A stretch of DNA of 64,000 nucleotides, from the NCBI RefSeq assembly GCF_004795035.1, contig NZ_SSBK01000002.1, positions 248,001-312,000 of the forward strand. The letters are read 5' to 3'. The DNA is from Streptomyces sp. A0958. GTDB lineage: Bacteria > Actinomycetota > Actinomycetes > Streptomycetales > Streptomycetaceae. This document shows positions 34,828 through 44,456 of the stretch, in pieces. The translations under genes were made by a program, and so were the position numbers. The notes beneath the pieces are model-generated. The model was not told the origin of the DNA and did no database searches. It saw nothing but the letters and a program-made list of their open reading frames with translations. Numbering within the stretch: position 1 is the first letter of the stretch; each line of letters opens with the position of its first letter.

Positions 34828-36552
34828 ATGGACGTCACGCCTCAGCAGCCACCGACGGCCCTTGGGCCGGAGTACGCCCCCGACGCCGACTGGCCCCTGC
34901 CCGACGAATCCCCGCCGGGGCCGCCGCCGGACCCCGTGTCCCTGGCCGAGCCGCCGCCCGCATCGATGCGTACGACGCTGCGCAGGGCCGCGTTCGGCAT
35001 GGTGGCGGGCGCGGTGCTGGTGACGGGTGCGGTGGTCGCGGTGCCGGACGAGGACAAGGACGCGGCGCCGCCCGTGCCGGGCCCGGTCTCGCGCGCGATG
35101 ACCGCGACGGCCGCCGGCTCCCCCGCCTCGCTCTCCGATCTGACCGCGCTCATCGGGGACCGGCAGAAGTGGGTGGGCACGCATCCGTCGGACTCGGGCT
35201 CGTGGGCGGTGCTCGGGACGGCGTACGTGGAGTGGGGGCGGCGGGCCGCCGACCCGGCGTACTACACCCGGGCGGAGCAGGCGCTGAAGCGGTCGCTGGA
35301 CGTGCGGCCCGGCGAGAGCGGCAACACGGCGGCCTGGGTGGGCCTCGCCTCGCTGGCCAACGCCCGGCACGACTTCGTGACGGCGAAGAAGTGGGGCGAG
35401 ACGGTACGGGCGCGGCAGCCGAAGGAGTGGACGGTCTACCCGGAGCTGATCGACGCGTACAACGGCCTCGGCGACCAGAAGTCGGCGATCACGGCGGTGG
35501 AGAAGTTCACCGCGCTGCGGGCCGGGGTGCCGGCGCTGGGCCGGGCGGCGGAGATGTACCGGGACCGGGGGTGGCGCGAGGACGCGCTGGCCACGGCCCA
35601 GGACGCGGCCAACCGGGCGACGGCGCCCGCCGAGAAGGCCGCCTGCCTGGCACGGCTGGGCGAACTCGCCTGGGAACGGGGCGAGCCGAAGGAGGCCGTG
35701 GCCCAGTACGGGGCGGCGCTGCGGATCGACAAGGGCCACCACCCCTCGCTCGCGGGGCGGGCGCGTGCGCTGGCGGCCCTCGGCCGCACCGACGAGGCGC
35801 TGCGGGACTACCAGGCGGCGCTGGCCAAGTCGCCGCGCCCGGCGTACCTGCTGGAGCTGGGCGAGCTGTACGAGTCGCTGGGGCTCGACGGCGACTCGGT
35901 GGACCAGTACAAGAAGCTCCGCGCGGCGCTGGACCTGGGCGAGGCGCGGGGAGTGGACGAGTCGCTGCTGCTCGGCCGGTTCGAGGCCGCGCACGGGGAC
36001 GCGGACGCGGCGGTGGAGCTGCTGCGGGCCGAGTGGGGCCGGGGGCACCGCAGCGCGGCGGTGGCCGATGCGCTGGGCTGGGCGCTGCACCGGTCGGGTG
36101 ACTCGGACGGGGCGCTGGAGTACGCGGAGCGGGCGGTCGACACGGGCGGCCAGAACGCCTCGTACGCGTACCACCTGGGCATGGTCCAGCGCGCGTTGAA
36201 CGATTTCGGGCCGGCCCGCCGCCATCTGGAGGGGGCGCTGCGGACGAACCCGAAGTTCTCCCCGCTGGACGCGCCGCTGGCGCAGGAGGCCCTGGACACG
36301 CTGGGGCAGCCCCCGGCGGGCGGCCCGCGGGACATGCAACCGGCCCCGGCCCCGGAGCCACCGGCACCCGAGCCGGAGCCGGCCGGGCCCGGCGGGGACG
36401 CGGCGCAGGCCCCCGGTGGCGCCCCGGCCCCGGCGGCGGGGCCCCAGGCCGCGCCCCAAGCCGGGCCCCGGGCCGGGCAGCAGACGGGACAGCAGGCGCA
36501 GCCGACGGCAGCCGCGCAGCCGTCCGCCGGACCGTCGGCCGCAGGCGGCTGA
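34828..36552 (+). CDS. Membrane-anchored TPR repeat protein
   Basis: The 574-residue protein has a Pro-rich head, one membrane helix (~46-66: LRRAAFGMVAGAVLVTGAVV) and a long extracytoplasmic alpha-solenoid of TPR-like repeats (~100-485). Repeats are seen in DPAYYTRAEQALKRSLDVRP, EPKEAVAQYGAALRIDKGHH and TDEALRDYQAALAKSPRPAY. The tail is Pro/Ala/Gln-rich and disordered. TPR repeats bind other proteins; the partner is unknown. The ATG lacks a clear ribosome binding site, and a GTG three codons upstream (34819) is also possible. It converges on hppD across a terminator. Confidence 0.85.
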   Translation: MDVTPQQPPTALGPEYAPDADWPLPDESPPGPPPDPVSLAEPPPASMRTTLRRAAFGMVAGAVLVTGAVVAVPDEDKDAAPPVPGPVSRAMTATAAGSPASLSDLTALIGDRQKWVGTHPSDSGSWAVLGTAYVEWGRRAADPAYYTRAEQALKRSLDVRPGESGNTAAWVGLASLANARHDFVTAKKWGETVRARQPKEWTVYPELIDAYNGLGDQKSAITAVEKFTALRAGVPALGRAAEMYRDRGWREDALATAQDAANRATAPAEKAACLARLGELAWERGEPKEAVAQYGAALRIDKGHHPSLAGRARALAALGRTDEALRDYQAALAKSPRPAYLLELGELYESLGLDGDSVDQYKKLRAALDLGEARGVDESLLLGRFEAAHGDADAAVELLRAEWGRGHRSAAVADALGWALHRSGDSDGALEYAERAVDTGGQNASYAYHLGMVQRALNDFGPARRHLEGALRTNPKFSPLDAPLAQEALDTLGQPPAGGPRDMQPAPAPEPPAPEPEPAGPGGDAAQAPGGAPAPAAGPQAAPQAGPRAGQQTGQQAQPTAAAQPSAGPSAAGG

Positions 36553-36602
36553 CCCACGGCACAGGGCGCGGGGCGCAGCACGGACAGGGCGCACGGCACA
36601 GG

Positions 36603-36636
36603 GCGAAGGGCGGGCCGATTCCGGGCCGCCCTTCGC
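36603..36636. terminator. Terminator between the TPR gene and hppD
   Basis: An 11-bp stem GCGAAGGGCGG/CCGCCCTTCGC has an inner GGCC/GGCC pairing, between two convergent genes. Confidence 0.7.
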
Positions 36637-36650
36637 TCGTTCCGCAGCCG

Positions 36651-37850
<1,200 letters not shown>

Positions 37851-37930
37851 TCAATCTGCCCAGCACCTGCCCATGATGAGCGGGCTATCTGTACATGGTG
37901 CCCATCACACTGACCCCTCGGAGGCCGTGC

Positions 37931-38404
37931 ATGGCGATCGACCGACTGGACGGGCGGCTCATCGTGCTGCTGGCGCGTGAACCCAGGATCGGGGTCCTGG
38001 AGGCGTCGCGCAGGCTGGGCGTGGCGCGCGGGACGGTGCAGGCGCGTCTTGACCGCCTTCAGTCGAATGGCGTCATCCGCGGTTTCGGTCCCGACGTCGA
38101 TCCGGCGGCGCTCGGATACCCGGTCACCGCGTTCGCGACGCTGGAGATCAAACAGGGCCAAGGGGCCGACGTACGGGCGCACTTGAGGGGCGTACCGGAG
38201 GTGCTGGAGCTGCACACCACCACCGGGCACGGGGACATGCTCTGCCGGCTCGTGGCCCGGTCCAACGCCGATCTCCAGCGGGTGATCGACCGGGTTGTCG
38301 GATTTGATGGCATTGTCCGGGCCTCCACGGCCATCGTCATGGAGAACCCGGTGCCGCTGCGCGTCATCCCGCTCGTCGAACAGGCGGCGCAGGACACCGA
38401 CTGA
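37931..38404 (+). CDS. Lrp/AsnC family regulator (likely of hppD)
   Basis: The protein has 157 residues. The N-terminal winged helix-turn-helix reads LDGRLIVLLAREPRIGVLEA, SRRLGVARGTVQARLDRL and NGVIRGF. The C-terminal RAM-type ligand domain has ATLEIKQGQGADVRAHLRGV and HTTTGHGDMLCRLVARS. Lrp proteins sense amino acids and act locally. The 134-base divergent gap with hppD contains the dyad-like TGCGCAACAGTTCGCGCG and a nearby CACTGGTCAATCTG, possible binding sites. The ATG at MAIDRLDG gives the standard length. Confidence 0.9.
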   Translation: MAIDRLDGRLIVLLAREPRIGVLEASRRLGVARGTVQARLDRLQSNGVIRGFGPDVDPAALGYPVTAFATLEIKQGQGADVRAHLRGVPEVLELHTTTGHGDMLCRLVARSNADLQRVIDRVVGFDGIVRASTAIVMENPVPLRVIPLVEQAAQDTD

Positions 38405-38419
38405 GCCGAGGAGTGACGG

Positions 38420-39067
38420 GTGAGCTTCTGGGAGTACCTGGCCAACCGGCACCAGCAGTTGCTCACCGACGCGTTCCAGCACGTGAGCGCCGTCTTCCAG
38501 TGCATGGTCATCGCCACCGTGCTCGGTGTCCTGATCGGGGTCGTCAGCTACCGCAGCGGCTGGGGTGCCTCGGTGGCGATCACCTCGACGGCGACCGTCC
38601 TGACCATTCCGTCCCTGGCCGCCATCGGTCTGCTGATCCCGCTGGTCGGCCTCGGAGTGGCGCCGACGGTGATCACCCTGACGCTGTACGGGCTGCTGCC
38701 GGTCGTCCGCAACTCCATCGTGGGCCTGCGGGGCGTCGACCCCGCGCTGGTGGACGCGGCCAAGGGCATCGGGATGTCGCGGACGGCACGGCTGTGCCGG
38801 GTGGAGCTGCCGCTGGCCTGGCCGCCGATCCTGACCGGCATCCGGGTCTCCACGCAGATGCTGATGGGGATCGCCGCCATCGCCGCGTACGCCTCCGGGC
38901 CCGGCCTCGGCAACGAGATCTTCCGCGGCATCGCCTCGCTGGGCAGCGCCAACGCGATCAACCAGGTGCTCGCGGGCACGCTCGGCATCGTCATCCTCGC
39001 CCTGCTCTTCGACGCCGCGTACGTGCTGCTGGGGCGGCTCACCATCCCGAGGGGGATTCGTGTCTGA
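38420..39067 (+). CDS. OpuC/ProW-type betaine ABC permease (first)
   Basis: The 215-residue permease has about five membrane helices and the EAA-loop segment LVDAAKGIGMSRTARLCRVE. It is the short type found in osmoprotectant (glycine betaine/choline/carnitine) importers. It is the first gene of a coupled four-gene unit and its 3' end overlaps the ATPase start by 8 bases. The GTG start follows GAGGAG-like sequence (CCGAGGAGTGACGG). Confidence 0.92.
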   Translation: MSFWEYLANRHQQLLTDAFQHVSAVFQCMVIATVLGVLIGVVSYRSGWGASVAITSTATVLTIPSLAAIGLLIPLVGLGVAPTVITLTLYGLLPVVRNSIVGLRGVDPALVDAAKGIGMSRTARLCRVELPLAWPPILTGIRVSTQMLMGIAAIAAYASGPGLGNEIFRGIASLGSANAINQVLAGTLGIVILALLFDAAYVLLGRLTIPRGIRV

Positions 39068-40322
39068 GACCGCAGCGGACACCGGGCGGCAGCCCGCCGC
39101 CGACACCGCGTCCGGCGCCACCATCCAGCTGGAGAACCTGTCCAAGCGCTACCCGGGCAACCCGAGTCCGGCCGTGGACAACGTCTCGATGGACATCAGG
39201 GCCGGCGAGACGGTGATCTTCGTGGGCCCGTCCGGCTGCGGGAAGTCGACCACGCTGAAGATGATCAACCGGCTGATCGAGCCGACCTCCGGCCGGATCA
39301 GGATCGGCGACGAGGACGTCACCGACATCGACCCGGTGAAGCTGCGCCGCAAGATCGGGTACGCGATCCAGTCGTCCGGGCTCTTCCCGCACATGACGGT
39401 CGCCGAGAACATCGCCCTCGTACCGAAGATGGTGGGCTGGTCCAAGTCGCGGGTGAGGGACCGGGTCGAGGAGATGCTCGACCTGGTCGGCCTGGACCCG
39501 CGCGAGTTCCACGGCCGCTATCCGCGCGCGCTCTCCGGCGGTCAGCAGCAACGCGTGGGCGTGGCCCGGGCGCTGGCCGCCGACCCGCCGGTGCTCCTGA
39601 TGGACGAGCCGTTCGGCGCGGTCGACCCGATCACCCGCGACCACCTCCAGGACGAGCTGATCCGGCTCCAGCACGAACTGCACAAGACGATCGTCTTCGT
39701 CACCCACGACTTCGACGAGGCGATCAAGCTGGGCGACCGGATCGCGGTGCTGCGCGAGCACTCGCACATCGCCCAGTTCGACACCCCGGAGGCCATCCTC
39801 ACCAACCCGACGGACGACTTCGTCTCCGGATTCGTCGGCGCTGGCGCGGCGCTGAAGCGGCTCAACCTGACCCGGGTGCGCGAGGTGGAGATCGCCGACT
39901 TCCCGACCGTGACGGTGGACGACCCGCTCCAGTCGATCTTCAACAAGCTGCGCAGCGGTCCGCACAACGAGCTGCTGATGCTCGACCGCAGGAACCGCCC
40001 GTACAAGTGGCTGCGGCGCGGCGACCTGATGCGGGCGAGGGGTTCGCTGGCGCGGGCCGGGCAGCTGGTCCACGACACGGTGACCAGGGACGCGACGCTG
40101 CACGACGCGCTGGAGGCGGTGCTCACCGACAGCGGCGGGCGGGTCGCGGTGACCGGCCGGCGCGGGGAGTTCACCGGGGTCGTCGACATGCACACCCTGA
40201 TGAACTCGGTCCACGAGCTCCTGGAGGCCGACCGGCTCACCGCCACCGAGCACCAGCACGACCTGGAGGAGCTGCGGGTCCAGCAGACCGCCCAGGAGCA
40301 GGAGGGCGGTGCGGGCGCATGA
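39060..40322 (+). CDS. OpuCA/ProV-type ATPase with CBS domains
   Basis: The 420-residue ATPase of the betaine importer has Walker A GPSGCGKST, signature LSGGQQQRVGVARAL, Walker B LLMDEPFGAVD and a switch His in VTHDFDEA. The C-terminal ~130 residues form a tandem CBS pair (TVTVDDPLQSIFNKLRSG and DTVTRDATLHDALEAVLTDS). In related systems this pair senses ionic strength or cyclic di-AMP. It is the second gene, with overlaps on both sides. A Pro/Ala-rich head of ~25 residues precedes the ATPase core. Confidence 0.94.
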   Translation: MSETAADTGRQPAADTASGATIQLENLSKRYPGNPSPAVDNVSMDIRAGETVIFVGPSGCGKSTTLKMINRLIEPTSGRIRIGDEDVTDIDPVKLRRKIGYAIQSSGLFPHMTVAENIALVPKMVGWSKSRVRDRVEEMLDLVGLDPREFHGRYPRALSGGQQQRVGVARALAADPPVLLMDEPFGAVDPITRDHLQDELIRLQHELHKTIVFVTHDFDEAIKLGDRIAVLREHSHIAQFDTPEAILTNPTDDFVSGFVGAGAALKRLNLTRVREVEIADFPTVTVDDPLQSIFNKLRSGPHNELLMLDRRNRPYKWLRRGDLMRARGSLARAGQLVHDTVTRDATLHDALEAVLTDSGGRVAVTGRRGEFTGVVDMHTLMNSVHELLEADRLTATEHQHDLEELRVQQTAQEQEGGAGA

Positions 40323-41191
40323 CCCCCGACTCCCCCTCCGGCTCCTCGCGCGCACCCGGCCGGGACCGGCCGCCGGGCGAGCACGACGTGAAGGGCCATG
40401 CCTTCCGTGACGAGGAGGAGGACGAGCCCGCCCCGCCGCCGTCGCGCCCGCCGCGCCGGATCACCTGGCGCAAGCTGGTGATGCTCCCGGCGGCGCTCGC
40501 GGTGGTGCTGGTCCTCACGTACGTCTGGATCAACCACGTCCACCTGGACTCGATCGCGCGGAACTCGCTGGCCGGTGACACGGTCCAGCTGCGCTGGTGG
40601 CAGCACGTGAGGCTGACCGCGATCTCGACGTTCTGGGTGCTGATCATCGCCATCCCGCTGGGCATCGCGCTGACCCGGCGCGGCCTGAGCAGGGCGGCGC
40701 CCGTGGTCACGGCGATCGCCAACATCGGGCAGGCGACCCCGGCGATCGGTCTGCTGGCCCTGCTGGTGATCTGGCTCGGCATCGGCCCGTCCACGGCCAT
40801 CACCGGCATGGTGATCTACGCGGTGCTGCCGGTGCTCTCCAACACGGTCGCCGGCCTCAAGGCGATCGAGCCGAGCCTGGTGGAGGCCTCGCGCGGCATC
40901 GGCATGTCGGCGACGGGCACGCTCACCAAGGTCGAACTCCCCCTCGCCGTCCCGCTGATCCTGGCCGGGGTGCGCACCGCGCTGGTGCTGAACGTCGGCA
41001 CGGCGACGCTGGCGACGTTCGGGGGCGGCGGCGGGCTCGGGGACCTGATCACCTCGGGCATCCAGACCCAGCGCATGCCGGTCCTGGTGCTCGGCTCCGT
41101 CCTGACGGTGGTGCTGGCGCTCCTGGTGGACTGGCTGGCCTCGCTGGCCGAGGTGGCGCTGACCCCGCGCGGACTGGAGGTGGGGCGATGA
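40319..41191 (+). CDS. OpuC/ProW-type betaine ABC permease (second)
   Basis: The 290-residue permease has about six helices, with EAA-loop region LVEASRGIGMSATGTLTKVE. It has an unusual ~60-residue charged and Pro-rich cytoplasmic head (GHAFRDEEEDEPAPPPSRPP) before the first helix, absent from the other permease. ATGA overlap with the ATPase stop couples translation, and its own stop overlaps the substrate-binding gene the same way. With the first permease it probably forms a heterodimer. Confidence 0.92.
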   Translation: MTPDSPSGSSRAPGRDRPPGEHDVKGHAFRDEEEDEPAPPPSRPPRRITWRKLVMLPAALAVVLVLTYVWINHVHLDSIARNSLAGDTVQLRWWQHVRLTAISTFWVLIIAIPLGIALTRRGLSRAAPVVTAIANIGQATPAIGLLALLVIWLGIGPSTAITGMVIYAVLPVLSNTVAGLKAIEPSLVEASRGIGMSATGTLTKVELPLAVPLILAGVRTALVLNVGTATLATFGGGGGLGDLITSGIQTQRMPVLVLGSVLTVVLALLVDWLASLAEVALTPRGLEVGR

Positions 41192-42168
41192 GGACGCGGC
41201 GGACGCGTACGGCCCTGGCGGGTGGGGCGGCCCTCGCCCTGGTGCTGGCCGGGTGCGGCCTGAAAAGCGGTTCCCCGATGGTGGACGACGTGGTGCCCGG
41301 GTCGGTCGGACAGGGGCAGCCGCTGGACGGCGCGTCGCTGACCGTCACCTCGAAGAACTTCAGCGAGAACATCATCCTGGGCCAGATGATCGGCCTCGTC
41401 TTCAAGGCCGCCGGGGCGGAGGTCCTGGACCGGACGAACCTGCCCAGCTCGATCAGCGCGCGCGAGGCGGTCCTCCAGGGCGACGCGGACGCGGAGTACG
41501 AGTACACGGGCACCGGCTGGATCACGTACCTCGGGCACGCGAAGCCGATCGCCGACCCGATGGAACAGTGGCGCGCGGTGCGCGACGCGGACCTCAAGAA
41601 CGGGGTGACCTGGCTGCGGCCTTCCACCCTCAACAACACGTACGCGCTCGCCATCAGCCAGAAGAACAACGCGAAGTACCACCTCAGGACGCTCTCCGAC
41701 GTCGCGGCCCTGGCGAAGAAGAACCCGTCGGCGGTGACGGTCTGCGTGGAGAACGAGTTCGCCTCGCGCGACGACGGGCTGCCCGGCATGGAGAAGGCGT
41801 ACGGGATGTCCCTGCCGGCCGCCAACATCCGCAAGATGGACGCCGGGATCGTCTACACCCAGGTGTCGAAGTCCAACTCCTGCCTGCTGGGCGAGGTGTT
41901 CACCACGGACGGCCGCATCAAGGCGATGCACCTGGACGTCCTGGAGGACAACAAGCACTTCTTCCCCAACTACAACGCTGCGCCCGTCGTGCACTCCGCG
42001 ACCCTGAAGGAGTACCCCGAGATCGCCGACCTCCTCGACCCGCTGAGCAAGCGGCTGACGACGGAGGTCGCGCAGGTGCTGAACGCCAAGGTGGACGTGG
42101 ACGGCGAGGACCCGCACGAGGTGGCGAAGGAATGGCTGATCAAGGAGGGGTTGATCAAGGAGGGGTGA
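41188..42168 (+). CDS. Osmoprotectant-binding lipoprotein (OpuCC type)
   Basis: The 326-residue lipoprotein has a basic start, a hydrophobic run and the lipobox LAGC with Cys23. The binding domain begins LTVTSKNFSENIILGQMI, typical of OpuC/ProX-like binding proteins for glycine betaine, choline or carnitine. The polar segments around TGTGWITYLG and TVCVENEFASRDDGLPGM likely line the pocket. The C-terminus ends with a duplicated LIKEG. It is the last gene of the unit, and substrate is inferred by family. Confidence 0.92.
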   Translation: MRTRRTRTALAGGAALALVLAGCGLKSGSPMVDDVVPGSVGQGQPLDGASLTVTSKNFSENIILGQMIGLVFKAAGAEVLDRTNLPSSISAREAVLQGDADAEYEYTGTGWITYLGHAKPIADPMEQWRAVRDADLKNGVTWLRPSTLNNTYALAISQKNNAKYHLRTLSDVAALAKKNPSAVTVCVENEFASRDDGLPGMEKAYGMSLPAANIRKMDAGIVYTQVSKSNSCLLGEVFTTDGRIKAMHLDVLEDNKHFFPNYNAAPVVHSATLKEYPEIADLLDPLSKRLTTEVAQVLNAKVDVDGEDPHEVAKEWLIKEGLIKEG

Positions 42169-42192
42169 GGCGGGGCCAGGCCCGAGGCCGGT

Positions 42193-42270
42193 CGCGAAGA
42201 TTCTTCGCGGCCTGCCTCGGGAGGTCGCAAAGAACCTTTGCAAAGACCCGTTGCAAAACTTCCTTTGCAA
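42193..42270. promoter_or_regulatory. Cluster of inverted repeats, likely ArsR-type operators
   Basis: Three dyads precede the regulator gene: CGCGAAGA-T-TCTTCGCG (42193-42209), GCAAAG-AAC-CTTTGC (42227-42241) and TTGCAAA-ACTTCC-TTTGCAA (42251-42270). A palindrome CTTTGCAAAG (42236-42245) bridges the last two. The nearest ends 15 bases before the ATG. Autorepression is inferred from position; the first dyad may instead terminate the betaine operon. Confidence 0.75.
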
Positions 42271-42285
42271 CCCTACTCTTGAGAC

Positions 42286-42897
42286 ATGCCACCCACGGAA
42301 CCGAAGGACGACCACAGCGCGACGGCGCCCGAGCCCGATGTCCTCAGCATCGACACCCGCGCCCTGCGGGGGCTCGCCCACCCGCTGCGCCTGCGCCTGC
42401 TCTCCGCCCTGCGGGAGTACGGCCCCGCCACCGCTTCCGGCCTCGCCGCCCGCCTCGGCGAGTCCAGCGGCGCCACCAGCTACCACCTGCGCCAGCTGGC
42501 CTCGTTCGGCTTCGTCGAGGACGACCCGACGCGCGGCAAGGGCCGCGAACGCTGGTGGCGGGCCGCGCACGCCGGCGCCTCCTTCGGCCCCGAGTTCCTG
42601 TACGACGCCGACCCCGAGGTCCGCGACGCCATGGGCGTCGTCCTGCACGAGGTCGCGACGGTGCACGCACAGGAGCTGAGCACCTGGCTCACCACCATGC
42701 ACGAGTGGTCGCGGGAGTGGTACGAGGGCTCGGACCTCAGCGACTTCAAGGTCCGGCTCACCCCCGAGCTGTCCCGCGAACTGGCCGACAAGGTCCACGA
42801 GTTGATCAACAGCTACCGAGGCCGCGTCCCCGAAGGCACCGAGGGATCGGCCGTCGTCCGCACCCACCTGCACGTCTTCCCGCGCCCCACCGACTGA
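42286..42897 (+). CDS. ArsR-like winged-helix regulator
   Basis: The 203-residue DNA-binding protein has its winged helix at ~25-95 (ALRGLAHPLRLRLLSAL, then TASGLAARLGESSGATSYHL and RQLASFGFVEDD). The recognition helix is SSGATSYHLRQL. The C-terminal ~100 residues are helical, with ELSTWLTTMHEWSREWYEGS, and may bind ligand or dimerise. No metal-binding Cys pairs are seen. It is first in a tight operon with a small protein and an MFS exporter, so it probably controls that exporter. Confidence 0.9.
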   Translation: MPPTEPKDDHSATAPEPDVLSIDTRALRGLAHPLRLRLLSALREYGPATASGLAARLGESSGATSYHLRQLASFGFVEDDPTRGKGRERWWRAAHAGASFGPEFLYDADPEVRDAMGVVLHEVATVHAQELSTWLTTMHEWSREWYEGSDLSDFKVRLTPELSRELADKVHELINSYRGRVPEGTEGSAVVRTHLHVFPRPTD

Positions 42898-42910
42898 AGG
42901 GACCACGACC

Positions 42911-43105
42911 ATGCACCCCGACACGCACCTCGCCCTGCACCGCATCCGCTCCGCCGAACTGCACGCCCGAGCCGACCGGTTCCGGCTGCTCACCCACCGC
43001 CGCCCCCAGCGCCCGGCACTACGGGCCCGGCTGGGCTGGACCATGGTCGAGATGGGCCTGCGCCTGATACCGGCCGGCCCCGCCCGCGCCCCTCGAACGG
43101 CGTAA
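42911..43105 (+). CDS. Small basic protein between regulator and exporter
   Basis: The 64-residue frame starts MHPDTHLALHRIRSAELHAR and continues with ADRFRLLTHRRPQRPALRAR, ending in a mildly hydrophobic GWTMVEMGLRLIPAG. AAGGGA lies 12 bases before the ATG. The gaps to its neighbours are 13 and 4 bases, which favours a real coding gene in the operon. No family is recognised beyond a general likeness to small His/Arg-rich streptomycete proteins. Confidence 0.65.
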   Translation: MHPDTHLALHRIRSAELHARADRFRLLTHRRPQRPALRARLGWTMVEMGLRLIPAGPARAPRTA

Positions 43106-43109
43106 CGCC

Positions 43110-44456
43110 GTGGACGGGGGGAAGAACACGTCCGGCCGGGTGCCGCTCGTCACGGTACTGGCCGCCAACTCGGTCTCGACGGCGGGAACTTCGCTCACCC
43201 TGATCGGTGTCCCGTGGTTCGTCCTGGAGACGACCGGCAGCGCGGGAAGGGCCGGACTGGTCGCCTTCTGCGCGACGCTCCCGATCGTCGTCTCCGCGCT
43301 GATCGGCGGACCCGTCATCGACCGGATCGGCCGCCGCCGGGTCGCGATCGCCTCCGACACGGTGTGCGGACTCGCCGTCGCCGCCGTGCCGTTGCTGTAC
43401 TTCGCCGACGCGCTCGCCTTCTGGATGCTCTGCGCCCTGATGGCGCTCAACGGACTCGTCCACACCCCCGGCAACACCGCCCGCTACGTCCTCGTGCCCG
43501 ACCTCGCCGAACACGCGGGCACCACGCTCGCCCGCGCCGCCAGCCTCTTCGACGCGGTCTCGCGCGGGGCCCGGATGGTCGGGGCCGCGCTGGCCGGGGT
43601 GCTGATCGCCCTGGTCGGCGCCGAGACCGTACTCCTGCTGGACGCGGCGACCTTCCTCGCCTCGGCGGCGCTGGTCGCGGCGGGCCTGCGGGGCGTGCCC
43701 GCGGCGCAGCCGGTCGCGGCCGCCGCGCCGGTGTCGCTGCGCGCCTACCGCCGCGAACTGCGCGAGGGATACGCCTACTTGTTCGGCAACCGGCTGCTGC
43801 TGGGCGTCGTGGTGATGGTCCTGTTCATGAACGGCACCGACCAGGGCTGGAACGCCGTCCTGCTCCCGGTGCACACCTCGGCGGAACTCGGCGGGGCGCG
43901 CGACCTCGGACTGCTGACCGCGCTGTTCGGGGCGGGCGGGCTGACCGGTGCCCTGGTGTACGGGGCGGTGGGGCACCGCTACTCGCCGCGGGCCGTGTTC
44001 AGCGTGTGCGTGGTGCTGTGCGGGGCACCCAGGTTCCTGGTCGCCGCGCTGACCGGCACGACGCTCCCCCTCGCCGTGACGATGGTGCTGAGCGGGGTCG
44101 CGGGCGGCGTCCTCAACCCGATCCTGACGACGGTGATCTACGGGAGCGTGCCCGACGCGCTGCGCAGCCGGGTCTCGGGGGCGATCACCGCCGGATGCGA
44201 GCTGGCCATGCCGGTGGGCGGTCTGGCGGCCGGCCTGCTGGTGGAGAGCGCGGGCGCCGACGGGGCGCTGCTCGCCATGGGCGCGGTGTACCTGCTCGCC
44301 ACGCTGAGCCCGCTGGTCTTCCCGGCCTGGCGAACGATGGACGGCGTGGCGCCCGGGGGGCGCGGGGCGCCCGGGGTGTCCGGGGAGCGCGAGGCGCCCG
44401 GGGAGCGCGAGGCGCCCGGCGTCGGTGCGCCGGGGGCGGCCCCGGTCAGCAGCTAG
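43110..44456 (+). CDS. MFS exporter (drug efflux type)
   Basis: The 448-residue, 12-helix major facilitator exporter begins VPLVTVLAANSVSTAGTSLTL, with the loop 2-3 motif GGPVIDRIGRRRVAIASD. It resembles the enterobactin/macrolide exporter group of the family. The ~35-residue C-terminus is Gly/Ala/Pro/Glu-rich with imperfect repeats (GEREAPGEREAPG). The GTG start lacks a ribosome binding site and probably depends on coupling to the small upstream gene. It overlaps the convergent protease gene by 11 bases. Substrate is unknown. Confidence 0.88.
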   Translation: MDGGKNTSGRVPLVTVLAANSVSTAGTSLTLIGVPWFVLETTGSAGRAGLVAFCATLPIVVSALIGGPVIDRIGRRRVAIASDTVCGLAVAAVPLLYFADALAFWMLCALMALNGLVHTPGNTARYVLVPDLAEHAGTTLARAASLFDAVSRGARMVGAALAGVLIALVGAETVLLLDAATFLASAALVAAGLRGVPAAQPVAAAAPVSLRAYRRELREGYAYLFGNRLLLGVVVMVLFMNGTDQGWNAVLLPVHTSAELGGARDLGLLTALFGAGGLTGALVYGAVGHRYSPRAVFSVCVVLCGAPRFLVAALTGTTLPLAVTMVLSGVAGGVLNPILTTVIYGSVPDALRSRVSGAITAGCELAMPVGGLAAGLLVESAGADGALLAMGAVYLLATLSPLVFPAWRTMDGVAPGGRGAPGVSGEREAPGEREAPGVGAPGAAPVSS

